From Opitutia bacterium (GTDB lineage Bacteria > Verrucomicrobiota > Verrucomicrobiia > Opitutales > Coraliomargaritaceae): a stretch of DNA of 58,345 nucleotides. The DNA lies in NCBI GenBank assembly GCA_029252625.1, contig JAQXBA010000116.1:1-58345 (forward strand), given 5' to 3'. The position numbers and the translations under genes are program-made. The notes under the pieces were generated by a model. The model worked only from the letters and a program-made list of their open reading frames with translations. It searched no databases and had not been told where the DNA came from. Each line of letters starts with the position of its first letter. Positions within the stretch are counted from its first letter, which is position 1. Below are positions 48,399-57,446 of this stretch, piece by piece.

Positions 48399-49109
48399 AT
48401 GAAGCTTTTCTCGATACTCATTCTGACTCTACTCAGCGCATCGCTATCGGCCCAAGATGAAACGCCCGCGGTGAGACTCACGGTGCTTTCTTTGGACAGT
48501 CGCATACTCGATCTAAAATATGAGAGTGCTGGAGAAGTGCAGTCGCTTTATGCATTCAAAAATCAGCGCTCTCAAACATTTAAATACCGTGGCGCTCAAC
48601 CGATTGTTTTTTTTCGTGAACTGAGCCAAACCGATGCGGCGGGCAATCCCTTGCGCAAAATGGTATCCCAGTGTCAATTAACCGGTAACAGTAGCCAATA
48701 TATGATCATCATGTCAAAACAGGAAGGCAACGAGGAGGCCTATCGAAGCTTTGCGATTGATGATAACTGGGGAACTTTCAAGGCTGGTGCGTATCGATTT
48801 TTAAACTTAGCACCGTTTACGATCGCGCTGAAGCTAGAGGATAAAGTTTACCAAATTAAGAAGCAAAATTTCACAGATATTTCGGAGAACTTTGACGACA
48901 ATACACATCAGTCTGCGATCATGGTCAGTTTGCCAGAAGGCGAAGATCCTCTGCCAGTATTTGAAGGTCTGATTCAATATTCAGACAGTCGTAGAATGCT
49001 CTACATTATTAGTCCGAAATCTGGGGGGCGCCCAGGTCGGATAAGCATGACCGCTGTTCCCGAAGTCGTGCCGACCAAAAATTCAGCAGCCGTGCCTAGC
49101 GCTCTATAG
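48399..49109 (+). CDS. Hypothetical secreted protein, partner of the pseudopilin-type gene
   Basis: A 236-residue protein not recognised as a known family. The signal peptide is clear (MKLFSILILTLLSASLSAQ). The rest is predicted beta-rich (VRLTVLSLDSRILDLKYES ... VYQIKKQNFTDI) with a Ser/Pro-rich end. It starts 18 bases after the large pseudopilin gene and should be co-transcribed, so it may be an exported accessory subunit of the same structure. Its last 14 bases overlap the 3' end of the convergent beta-helix gene. Confidence 0.7.
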   Translation: MKLFSILILTLLSASLSAQDETPAVRLTVLSLDSRILDLKYESAGEVQSLYAFKNQRSQTFKYRGAQPIVFFRELSQTDAAGNPLRKMVSQCQLTGNSSQYMIIMSKQEGNEEAYRSFAIDDNWGTFKAGAYRFLNLAPFTIALKLEDKVYQIKKQNFTDISENFDDNTHQSAIMVSLPEGEDPLPVFEGLIQYSDSRRMLYIISPKSGGRPGRISMTAVPEVVPTKNSAAVPSAL

Positions 49110-51597
49110 AGAGTTTGGTAGCATTAGTGCCATCGATGCTCAGTTCGCCTTGCGTGATGACTGATTCCAAAATCACATCTCCACCGTATTCCTGAGTGTG
49201 GTATCCCTTTTTACTCAGGAAGTTCAGGTTGTGCGCTTCGACGGTTCCTCCTTTGGCTAAAATACCATTGCCATGACGAGTCACGTGTAAGTTCTGCAAC
49301 TTGAGCACCCCCCCTTCGACTTCTGCCAGATAATCAGGCCTCCCCCAGACTAAGGTATTGATCAACGCAACGTTGGCATCAAACTCCTCTCCAAGCTTGA
49401 TCGCGACTTTGTCTTGGGTCGACATCGCGACCAGCTCAGAGTTGATCATCGTGATCTGTTCACTCCCAGACTCGAAAAATACCCCGACTTTACCGCCGTC
49501 CGTGCCGTGTCCATGAATCACGCAGTTGCGTGGACTGCCGCCTTTTCCCTTAATGAAATGCATCCCATACAGGCAGCCATAGACAAAGTTTTGGTAGAAG
49601 AACTGGTTTTCAGTATCACCCACGACAAACGCGACCAAATGTTCTTTTTGGTACTCCCATAGCTTTTCAAAGCGGACTGGAGCAAACAGCGAATTACGGG
49701 GATTTTGAGGGGGTCGGCGCGCATAGTGCGGATTGAACTGGACATTGCGAATGACGCCATTGCGACTCCCGCCACCAACGGTGATACCGGTCTGGATCGG
49801 GGCTCCGGACAAATAATCGACAAAATGATTATCACACTGATACGAGGTGAGGTCTAATATTTCGTATGCATTCGCGACGTTGACATTGATAATATAAATC
49901 CCCTCCCCCTGCCCTTGCATGAGAAAAGGGTCTTTGTTCAGCGCATTCATATCCTGGTCGGGATAATGAAACGAGAGCCCACGAAGGCCGCTATACGATT
50001 GCAGAGTGAGCGTCGGCCGATCCGTTTGCGGATAAATGTGCAAGATACTGCCGCCCCCCATAGTGTGATGCGGGACATCATGGATCCCACGAAGCTCAAC
50101 TCCACTCGGCACATTCAGAGTCCCACGAATCGCATAGTCGCCTCCCGGCAGAAAAACAATACCGCCACCTGCGAGCGACAAGTCATCCAATGCAGACTGA
50201 ATGGCAGCAGTCATATCGATCCCAGCCATCGGCTTAACCACAATGCACTCATTTGCGCTCGGTTTGTAAGTGCGATCATCGTGCTCGGGATAGTTGGGAA
50301 TCGATACAAATTCAATTGGTTCATCTGAGAACTGAACCACAGAATCGTTGGCCTTGTTATCGATAGAGCGTCGCCCACCGGCCAACTTTACGTCGGCGAA
50401 AAGCGCACCAGTCACCGATTGGTCGAGAATAATTCGGCTGCTCGCGTCCTCAAACGAACCACCAGACAGCGACAAGCTGCCTTTTTTCATCACAAGGTCT
50501 CCGTCAATCACACGACACTGTTCCATCAGCACCACCCCATTTCCCTTTGATTCCAAGGCATTTCTGCCACTAAGAATGCAATTTGAAAACAAAACTGCAG
50601 AACTAAACTCAGGACTGAGCCACACACCATGCGATGCCCCCTCAATGTAGCACTGAGTAAATACCATTCCAAATGGGTTAGTCTTATCCACCGAAAGCCC
50701 GACCTCACAATTTTGTAAAATTAAGCGCCTGAATTGAGCATTAGCCGCACCGCGTGCCCCTTCGCTTACTCTGAAACCGATATTATAGCCATCGACTATC
50801 ACTTGGTCTACATACTCCCAATCACTGCGCATCATATGTATGCCCACCGCATTGTTACGCAGCCAATCACGCAAAATAGATCCTTGCGGCACACGTGGCA
50901 GCCCGCTGCTAAGCCAATAAAACGGTGAAAACTTAATTCCCTCCAAGCGCCCAATATCAGTGGTCGAATCGTAACTGATTCCTTCCTTCAAGGGAGTTCC
51001 GAATATATTATGAATGTAATGCAGTTCGTTACCTGCAGGGCCAACACGAATCCCTTGATACACGTTCACCAAAGTGAGATTTTGAAAGGTGGCATTATCG
51101 AATCCGTCCTGTGCCAATGTGTAAGGGTAAGCAATCGGATTACCTCCCTTCTGCTCAGGATACCATATTGATAAATCTCGGATGCCGGCGCAGGCTTTAA
51201 GCGAGATCGTTGCGGGTGCTTCAGCGCGACCACGGTCCGTGTAGATTGCAAGAACCGTGCCCTTAACCACTGCGTCTGCTTCTGGCGACTGCCACTCCCC
51301 ACGTAGCGTGACCGATCGCGGTATGACTAAACGCCCGCGAATCACATAGTAACCTGCGGGCGCAAACACAGTGCCCCCACCATCAGTAGACATTTGATTC
51401 AGGGCACGTTGAAATGCCTGGGTGCAATCAGTTTTACCATCGGCTACCGCACCAAAATCGAGTACACTATAGCCGGCCACCACCAGCTCGTTGGTAGAAT
51501 AAGTGACATCAACAATCTTCCAGTCCGGCGCACTATTAGCAGTTGATAAAATACTTAAAAAAAGTATGCCGAATAATGAGAGTCGTAGAGGATGCAT
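49096..51597 (-). CDS. Secreted tandem beta-helix protein, pectate-lyase-like
   Basis: An 833-residue protein with a signal peptide (residues 1-22) and two right-handed beta-helix domains of the pectate_lyase_3 type. Each begins with the same segment: DGGGTVFAPAGYYVIRG near residue 70 and AGGGIVFLPGGDYAIRG near residue 475. IRDLSIWYPEQ and LRGLSFHYPDQ follow in each, so the protein arose by internal duplication. Such folds carry polysaccharide lyase or hydrolase activity; catalytic residues cannot be assigned. It follows a sulfatase gene on the same strand after 78 bases and is probably in its operon. Confidence 0.82.
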   Translation of the reverse strand: MHPLRLSLFGILFLSILSTANSAPDWKIVDVTYSTNELVVAGYSVLDFGAVADGKTDCTQAFQRALNQMSTDGGGTVFAPAGYYVIRGRLVIPRSVTLRGEWQSPEADAVVKGTVLAIYTDRGRAEAPATISLKACAGIRDLSIWYPEQKGGNPIAYPYTLAQDGFDNATFQNLTLVNVYQGIRVGPAGNELHYIHNIFGTPLKEGISYDSTTDIGRLEGIKFSPFYWLSSGLPRVPQGSILRDWLRNNAVGIHMMRSDWEYVDQVIVDGYNIGFRVSEGARGAANAQFRRLILQNCEVGLSVDKTNPFGMVFTQCYIEGASHGVWLSPEFSSAVLFSNCILSGRNALESKGNGVVLMEQCRVIDGDLVMKKGSLSLSGGSFEDASSRIILDQSVTGALFADVKLAGGRRSIDNKANDSVVQFSDEPIEFVSIPNYPEHDDRTYKPSANECIVVKPMAGIDMTAAIQSALDDLSLAGGGIVFLPGGDYAIRGTLNVPSGVELRGIHDVPHHTMGGGSILHIYPQTDRPTLTLQSYSGLRGLSFHYPDQDMNALNKDPFLMQGQGEGIYIINVNVANAYEILDLTSYQCDNHFVDYLSGAPIQTGITVGGGSRNGVIRNVQFNPHYARRPPQNPRNSLFAPVRFEKLWEYQKEHLVAFVVGDTENQFFYQNFVYGCLYGMHFIKGKGGSPRNCVIHGHGTDGGKVGVFFESGSEQITMINSELVAMSTQDKVAIKLGEEFDANVALINTLVWGRPDYLAEVEGGVLKLQNLHVTRHGNGILAKGGTVEAHNLNFLSKKGYHTQEYGGDVILESVITQGELSIDGTNATKLSIER

Positions 51598-51675
51598 TCA
51601 AGACGTGATCGGGATTGATTAGTAAAAGCGAACGACAGCCTAGATCAAGAAACTCTCGTTTATCTGTATCAGGTA

Positions 51676-53253
51676 TTATCGAGTGAACTCGCCAAAAGGG
51701 CGATCCACAAATTTAGCCAACTCTTTCGCCAAAGCCTTCTGTAACTCTGCGGCGACCTCAGGATTTCGTTTAAATAAATTCACCGTCTCCTCAGGATCGT
51801 TCTTCAAACTATAGAGCTGGTCCGCGTCGAAGTAATGCGGATTTTTCTCTGCGGCGAAGTGCCCTAGGTGACTGTTGCGCGTCAGAAATGGTAGCTTGAT
51901 GGGATTACCACGAAAATCCTTAAATTGGAACCCGTTGTCGATTTTGCGCTGCAAATCATCCGGGTATCGGACCGCGATGTATTTCCAGTCTTTAGTCTTT
52001 ACGCCGCGGGAATGTCCCATTTCGCCAAAGAGTATTTCACGTACTGGTTTCTGGCTACCAAACAGAGCATCCTTAAAGCTGACCCCGTCAATCTGGTAGT
52101 CCGCTGGAGCCTCAATCCCGCAGAGGTCAAGCAGCGTCGGCGCCAGATCGATATTGGCTACGATCTCGTCGTATTCGGTGCCAGGACGTATTTTTCCCTT
52201 CCAGAGGCAGAGCATCGGCACGCGCATCCCGTAATCATGTAGCGTCGCCTTGCCATGACGGTACGACCCGTGGTCAGGAACAAACAGAATCAAAGTATCC
52301 TCCATAAGGCCGAGCGACTCAACCTTATCGATGATCGTCCCGACACCGTCATCCAACCATAGCGCAAAGGCCTTGTTGTCCTTCAAGCCCGCCTCACGAT
52401 TCCGACGTCGAACATCTGCACGAGTCGGTATCACATCAAAGCCCTCTTTAACAAAGCCCTCCCCCGTCATGCGCGGATCAGCACCCATACCGAACTTGTT
52501 CACCCAAGGCGCCGGCCCATGGTGTAAGGTCGTCGAAAAATAGAGAAAGAAAGGCTCCTCTCTACTTTGATCGAGGAAATCAATCGCTTTGGCCACCGTC
52601 CAATCTAGATTGTGCACATTCAATGCATCATTGCGCAGCTCCTTGAGGTTGGCCGAATAATAACCATCCACAAAATCAAAGCCGAACGGCTTCATCGCCT
52701 CGCACCATTTCTGATGATTGCGACGCATCTTAGCATTCACCTCGGGCTTACGCGGGTCGGCATTCTGCGCATACGGCTCAAAGCCCGCCTTTTCCCAATT
52801 TCCATTGATCCATTCATGGTGAATTAAATGACTCTTGCCCACGAATCCAGTTTTGTAACCATTTTGCTGCAGTAGTTTGGGCAAGTTCCACAGATTTGGC
52901 TCCAACTCGCCGATGTTTTCGACCTGTGTTTGATCACCGACCGGATGCTCTTTCATGAACTTCTCACCCCGCGAATTACCCGCATAGCGACCAGTCAAAA
53001 AGCTGTAGCGCGAAGGCGAACATACCGTCGACGTAACATTAAAGTCGGTCAGGTAAAGCCCATCCGCAGCCATTTTATCGATGTGTGGCGTCAACACATT
53101 ACCGCCCATAAAACCAAGCGTATCCCAGCTTTGGTCGTCGGTTATAATCAGAATTATATTCGGTTGCTTCGCTCCCCGATCAGCAAACGCCACGTGACTG
53201 AAAACTGAAATCAACAGCGAAAATAGAGTGAGTTTTGCGAGACAAGTAATCAT
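51676..53253 (-). CDS. Secreted S1 sulfatase (CSPSR type)
   Basis: A 525-residue sulfatase. The signal peptide is about residues 1-24. KQPNIILIITDDQSWD holds the Ca ligands and C78-S-P-S-R the formylglycine residue in STVCSPSRYSFLTGRYAG. GFVGKSHL replaces the more usual GKWHLG, and LFVPDHGSYRHGKATLHDYGMRVP ends the active site. An insertion rich in charged residues (EVNAKMRRNHQKWCEAMKPF) near residue 175 is distinctive. The gene precedes the tandem beta-helix gene on the same strand. No perfect operator was found in the 199 bases upstream, only a degenerate AAAACGGTT at 53392-53400. Confidence 0.93.
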   Translation of the reverse strand: MITCLAKLTLFSLLISVFSHVAFADRGAKQPNIILIITDDQSWDTLGFMGGNVLTPHIDKMAADGLYLTDFNVTSTVCSPSRYSFLTGRYAGNSRGEKFMKEHPVGDQTQVENIGELEPNLWNLPKLLQQNGYKTGFVGKSHLIHHEWINGNWEKAGFEPYAQNADPRKPEVNAKMRRNHQKWCEAMKPFGFDFVDGYYSANLKELRNDALNVHNLDWTVAKAIDFLDQSREEPFFLYFSTTLHHGPAPWVNKFGMGADPRMTGEGFVKEGFDVIPTRADVRRRNREAGLKDNKAFALWLDDGVGTIIDKVESLGLMEDTLILFVPDHGSYRHGKATLHDYGMRVPMLCLWKGKIRPGTEYDEIVANIDLAPTLLDLCGIEAPADYQIDGVSFKDALFGSQKPVREILFGEMGHSRGVKTKDWKYIAVRYPDDLQRKIDNGFQFKDFRGNPIKLPFLTRNSHLGHFAAEKNPHYFDADQLYSLKNDPEETVNLFKRNPEVAAELQKALAKELAKFVDRPFGEFTR

Positions 53254-53452
53254 ACAATTTTTGTTATTTTATATTAGGATTGCAGTCACAACGAGTCATG
53301 AACCGCTTATAAAGATAATGAGCTATACCGCCCTTACAGTTCGCGATTCATTGCATTAATTTGTGAAATACAGAGTACCTGCGTAAGCTTGAAAACGGTT
53401 ACGGTAGGCGATTACTTTTTCAATAGAGGCATTGATAGGCATTACACTCAAC

Positions 53453-54169
53453 TTATCGACGCTCTCGGCCCCGCCACAACAAGTAACCCTCATCGGTGCC
53501 AGGTCGCTTTGCTTGTATTTCTTCTAATGTGACGCTACCGACACTGCCGTCAAAATAGGAGATTTTTGCAGTGTCTCCATGCCATGCATAGATACTGGTA
53601 TGATCCAGATTCTGCAAAGTGTTGTTACCGCCATTATTAGCTTTCGTGTCACCAAACATGATTGTTTGACCAGGTGAGGACAGTTGTTCCATTCGCACAA
53701 CGCCTCTAAATGACCCATTGCCTGAATTTGTTTTGCCGACAAAATGATTGAAGCCGTAAGAAGAACGAGACTTACGTTTATCTGAGAATGTGCCGAGTGC
53801 GGCCTTCACTTCGGGGCATTTTAACACCTTTAAATTCTTTTCTGCCATGAATCTTGACAGCGGCATGTTCCAAGGTTCTTTAGTTTTCCTTTCACCTTCG
53901 CCGTTATTTGGCCTATGCCACTTACTATTTTGAGTGTATCCTTTCCCCTCCGAGGGGATAGCGGGAATCAAAATATTTTTATTGTCGGCAATCATGAGTA
54001 GATAGGCCGCACTCAGCTGGCGCAAATTAGAGGTGCAATTAGCTTCGTTGGCACTCTTGCGCACGTTACTGATAGCAGGAATCAGTATGGCTGCTAAAAT
54101 TGCAACAATCGCAATCACTGTGAGCAGTTCAATCAGGGTAAAGGCAGCGCGCTTTGTATTTGTATTCAT
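53453..54169 (-). CDS. H-X9-DG type pseudopilin (type II secretion-like)
   Basis: A prepilin-like protein of about 238 residues. The N-terminal methylation motif is KRAAFTLIELLTVIAIVAIL, with Glu at +5 after the expected cleavage before Phe (Ala instead of Gly at -1). SNLRQLSAAYLLMIADN follows. The C-terminus holds the prepilin-processing-associated motif H197 with nine residues then D207-G208 (HGDTAKISYFDG). Such proteins are abundant in Planctomycetes and Verrucomicrobia. ATG codons at 54202, 54178 and 54169 are possible; 54169 gives the usual short leader. An operator lies upstream and sulfatase genes flank it on both sides, so expression is probably tied to glycan use. Confidence 0.88.
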   Translation of the reverse strand: MNTNTKRAAFTLIELLTVIAIVAILAAILIPAISNVRKSANEANCTSNLRQLSAAYLLMIADNKNILIPAIPSEGKGYTQNSKWHRPNNGEGERKTKEPWNMPLSRFMAEKNLKVLKCPEVKAALGTFSDKRKSRSSYGFNHFVGKTNSGNGSFRGVVRMEQLSSPGQTIMFGDTKANNGGNNTLQNLDHTSIYAWHGDTAKISYFDGSVGSVTLEEIQAKRPGTDEGYLLWRGRERR

Positions 54170-54220
54170 GAATTTCATTTCAGATGATTCATGCCTAGCC
54201 ATGTGGACTCAGTCAATAGA

Positions 54221-54230
54221 TAAACGTTTA
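54221..54230. promoter_or_regulatory. LacI-type operator before pseudopilin gene
   Basis: TAAACGTTTA in the context GATAAACGTTTACTC lies 51 bases before the ATG at 54169 (18 before the alternative ATG at 54202), in the gap between the upstream sulfatase stop and the pseudopilin. Confidence 0.75.
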
Positions 54231-54260
54231 CTCTATTGCATAGATAAAATGGCAAATGAA

Positions 54261-55757
54261 TTACTTTTCAGTCCAATTGTAGCGCTCGCCATCAATCACT
54301 AGCTTCAGCTTGTCATTCGCGAGCCCAGGCTGTGCGAATGCCTGCGGTGCTTCGGCGGCCAGACGCGCTTTAACACTATCAAAACTAGGGTTTTGCGCAA
54401 GATTCGTCCATTCGTTAGGATCGCTGCGCACAGCATACAATTCTTCCCCTCCATCGGCATAGTGGATATAGCGCCAATCTTGATTGATGATCGCATACTC
54501 CTTTGGTTGCATGCCAGGCAAGAGCACACTGCGATCTTCTGCGGACGCAGGATCACGCAAAACACTCGCCAACGAAGTGCCATCCAAGCCATGCTGTTTC
54601 GGAATCGAACAAAGATCGTTCAAAGTCGGATACATATCGATTAAACTTACAGTCGCATCTACGCTGGCTCCGTGTGCCATGTTTGGACCCATCCACATAA
54701 AGGGCACATTCGAGGTGCGCTCCCAGAGCGTGTGCTTGCCCCAGTCTAGCTTCTCGCCATGATGATAGCCATGGTCACTCCACAAGACCAAAATAGTATC
54801 GCCCGCATTCGGCCCTGAATTCATGGCATCCAACACACGCCCGAGCATTGCATCGGCATACGAGACACATGCGAGATAGCCTAAAATTGCATCGGGAATC
54901 GCATCCAAACTCTGCAGACGCCGGTGGTGCGCACTGCGCCCGGTCTTGGCTTTACGAATCGCTGCAGGTAAGTCATCTAGGTCACCCTCCAGGTAGGGAG
55001 GCAGCTCAATCGCATCACGATCATACAGATCGAAGTACTTCTTTGGGGCGTAATTAGGGAAGTGAGGCGCATACAAGCCGACAGCAAGAAAGAAGGGCTT
55101 AGCATGTTTCTGCTGCAAAATGTCGCAGGCCCAATTGGTGCGCATCGTATCGGCCATCTGCTCCTCGTTGAGATTCAGCACCTCCCCCCATTCGAGAAAG
55201 AATTTATTGGCCGGCTTGCGATCGTGATTGAAGATACTAGCAGGATACGGATTTGGCAAAATAGGATCCTCCAACGTCCAAGTCTCCAATGGCCAAGCCC
55301 GCTTCTTTTGACTCGGATTACGCAGATAAAAGCGATCCCAACCCCGCGTATCAATAAATCCCGCTGGATGGTGAAACAGTTTGCCCGCGCCAAAAGTCAC
55401 ATACCCCGCCTGCTGAAAACTCAACTGCAAGGGCGTCACTTCAGGATGTTCTTTGAAATAGACCTGCGTGGTGTAACAACCGGTAGTGCTAGCATGGCGC
55501 CCGGTAAAAATGGCGGATCGCGAAGGCGCGCAGAATGAGCCCGCGGTATGGGCATTCTGAAACGTCACCCCTGCTGCTGCGAGTCGGTCCATGTTGGGCG
55601 TGATCGCCTGAGAATATCCCATCGGATTGATCCAATCACTCAAATCATCTAATGCAAAAAAAACGACATTCGGTTGTTTAGCTGTCACCGATAAGCCAGT
55701 GATCAACAAAAAGCCGACAATAATAATGAGAAGTCGCGCTACAGTGATTTGTTTCAT
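54261..55757 (-). CDS. Secreted iduronate-2-sulfatase-like S1 sulfatase (CAPSR type)
   Basis: A 498-residue sulfatase of the S1_7-like kind. The signal peptide is residues 1-26. QPNVVFFALDDLSDWINPMG carries the Ca ligands, the formylglycine motif is C76-A-P-S-R in GSFCAPSRSAIFTGRHA, then GAGKLFHH and LVLWSDHGYHHGEKLDWGKHTLW. It differs clearly from the other S1_7-like copy at 34579, so the two may act on different linkages. It follows the single beta-helix gene after 52 bases and probably shares its mRNA and the operator at 57437. Confidence 0.93.
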   Translation of the reverse strand: MKQITVARLLIIIVGFLLITGLSVTAKQPNVVFFALDDLSDWINPMGYSQAITPNMDRLAAAGVTFQNAHTAGSFCAPSRSAIFTGRHASTTGCYTTQVYFKEHPEVTPLQLSFQQAGYVTFGAGKLFHHPAGFIDTRGWDRFYLRNPSQKKRAWPLETWTLEDPILPNPYPASIFNHDRKPANKFFLEWGEVLNLNEEQMADTMRTNWACDILQQKHAKPFFLAVGLYAPHFPNYAPKKYFDLYDRDAIELPPYLEGDLDDLPAAIRKAKTGRSAHHRRLQSLDAIPDAILGYLACVSYADAMLGRVLDAMNSGPNAGDTILVLWSDHGYHHGEKLDWGKHTLWERTSNVPFMWMGPNMAHGASVDATVSLIDMYPTLNDLCSIPKQHGLDGTSLASVLRDPASAEDRSVLLPGMQPKEYAIINQDWRYIHYADGGEELYAVRSDPNEWTNLAQNPSFDSVKARLAAEAPQAFAQPGLANDKLKLVIDGERYNWTEK

Positions 55758-55809
55758 AATTAATTCCTAATTCAAAAAATGACAGAGTTCGTCGAAAATG
55801 GCACCGCAC

Positions 55810-57330
55810 TCATTGAGTAATCACAGCCCATGCGGAACGATACAGTTCAGATGCCTCGACCCATTCGACACCCTCCTTAGGGAAAGTGCCCAAGATCCCT
55901 GAAAACGCATTGAACCAAAGCTCCTGACGAAATAACTGCATCTGATGCGGATTCACGCTGCCATGACGGGCAACGAACTCAGGCATGACCATTAACGAAT
56001 GGCGCAATTGATCGGCACTGCCCTTGGAAGCCTGCAACCATAGACTGAAATGCGCGAGTTCAACTGCATTAGGCTTACGCCCCAACATTTCCTTAAACGC
56101 AGTAGTGACCACAGCTTGCACTTCAAATTCGCCATACCCATAATCGCGGTATCCCATCGTGTTGCGCGGAAGATGATTACAGCGCAGCAAATGCTTCAGG
56201 TGGCGCTCCACTGGTTTAAAATCTGCCTGTAGTGTAGAATCCGATACTAGCGCAGGGTTATAAACAAAGGCAATCGGTTCATCCGGTGGCAATTTCTCAT
56301 TCAGGCCTTCAGCGATCCCCGAGTAGCGGGCAGTCGAACGATTATCAGTCACGGTGAAATCCTTCACCCCACTCAGAATAATACCATAGGCCGCCGCATC
56401 GCCGGAAATCAAATTACCTGTGATGGTCCCCCCCACAAACGTATAGCCCTCCTTGCTTGGCACCCATGGCGTGGCACCTACAGGGATCGCCATATGTATG
56501 CGGCCACCGCGTGCATCGATCCAGTTGTCTTTTAATACAACTCCACGGTAATCAATCAAAGTAGGATCGTCTGCAAAGGCCCAATACTTGAGTGGATCAA
56601 CCAAGTTGAGACCGCCCAAGGACTCGCGAGAAATCGTCGCAATCACATTCCCCTCAGCCACGCTGCCTGGAGCACCAAAAAACACCAAGCCCACATCCGT
56701 CGGGTCGATCATTACATTATTGCGGACTAGGGTACGTTGCGCGGCACAGGAAATGCCATCCCCCCAAGCGAAGCCGTCAACATGTGGATTTTCTAAGCCT
56801 TCGCGTCCATTCCCTCGCACATCTGCGCCCGCACCAATGAAAATATTATTTTCGACGACGATATCCGAACCGCCTTCATGCACCTTCAGTGTCGACCAGG
56901 TGCGAACTGCCATAAACACACAGTGACGTAGAATCTGCCCTTTGGCTTTTCCGCCACCAAAGAATACCAATGCCTTTTTACTGATTAATTTATTTAAATA
57001 TGAAAGCCGGTAGCGATTTCCATCCAGGATTAGTTGCTCCACAATGATATCATCTACCTGATTACCATTGATTAACTGCCCTAAGTCAGCGCCTGCGATA
57101 CGTAGTGTCGCGTAATCAGATAGATTCTTCGGGTGTAAAGTCGCGATCCGTTGGCCAGGCTTTTTGAAGGTCAACGCTTTATAGATTGGGTAAACCTGAC
57201 CTGGCTCCAGCCATAAATCAGCTCCCGAATCCAACACCGCCTGCAAGTCCGCTCCGACGGGCGAAACTTGCTCCGCAGCATATGCCGCGTAGGGGAGACA
57301 CAAAAATATTAAATACAAAAATATGCGCAT
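55810..57330 (-). CDS. Secreted beta-helix protein with DUF4214-like C-terminus
   Basis: A 506-residue protein with a short signal peptide (residues 1-18). Residues 20-390 form a right-handed parallel beta-helix (repeats such as DIVVENNIFIGAG, RTLVRNNVMIDP, GSVAEGNVIATIS and GTITGNLISGDA), the fold of many polysaccharide lyases and hydrolases. Residues 400-455 (VTTAFKEMLGRKPNAVELAHF ... SLMVMPEFVARHG, read in two parts) resemble DUF4214, a domain of surface and secreted proteins. Catalytic residues cannot be named. It is first in an operon with a sulfatase, with an operator 107 bases upstream. Confidence 0.75.
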   Translation of the reverse strand: MRIFLYLIFLCLPYAAYAAEQVSPVGADLQAVLDSGADLWLEPGQVYPIYKALTFKKPGQRIATLHPKNLSDYATLRIAGADLGQLINGNQVDDIIVEQLILDGNRYRLSYLNKLISKKALVFFGGGKAKGQILRHCVFMAVRTWSTLKVHEGGSDIVVENNIFIGAGADVRGNGREGLENPHVDGFAWGDGISCAAQRTLVRNNVMIDPTDVGLVFFGAPGSVAEGNVIATISRESLGGLNLVDPLKYWAFADDPTLIDYRGVVLKDNWIDARGGRIHMAIPVGATPWVPSKEGYTFVGGTITGNLISGDAAAYGIILSGVKDFTVTDNRSTARYSGIAEGLNEKLPPDEPIAFVYNPALVSDSTLQADFKPVERHLKHLLRCNHLPRNTMGYRDYGYGEFEVQAVVTTAFKEMLGRKPNAVELAHFSLWLQASKGSADQLRHSLMVMPEFVARHGSVNPHQMQLFRQELWFNAFSGILGTFPKEGVEWVEASELYRSAWAVITQ

Positions 57331-57436
57331 AAAAGGAAGGGTATTAGGTTAAAGAACAACGGGAGCCAACAAGCTCAAGCTGTTAGCAAAGGACAGGGGA
57401 AAATCCCCCCAATAAATTATCCTGTCAATATAGTAA

Positions 57437-57446
57437 TAAACGTTTA
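57437..57446. promoter_or_regulatory. LacI-type operator, divergent cluster site 1
   Basis: TAAACGTTTA within AATAAACGTTTAAT. It lies 107 bases before the beta-helix gene start on the minus strand. Confidence 0.72.

Noticed and set aside
53392-53403. AAAACGGTTACG as a possible operator or cre-like site upstream of the sulfatase ending at 51676
   Set aside because: The core is AACGGTT, not symmetric, and it differs from all other sites; too weak to list.
55395-55907. Open frames opposite the sulfatase gene
   Set aside because: These are antisense shadows of the sulfatase at 54261-55757, without protein-like composition or initiation signals.
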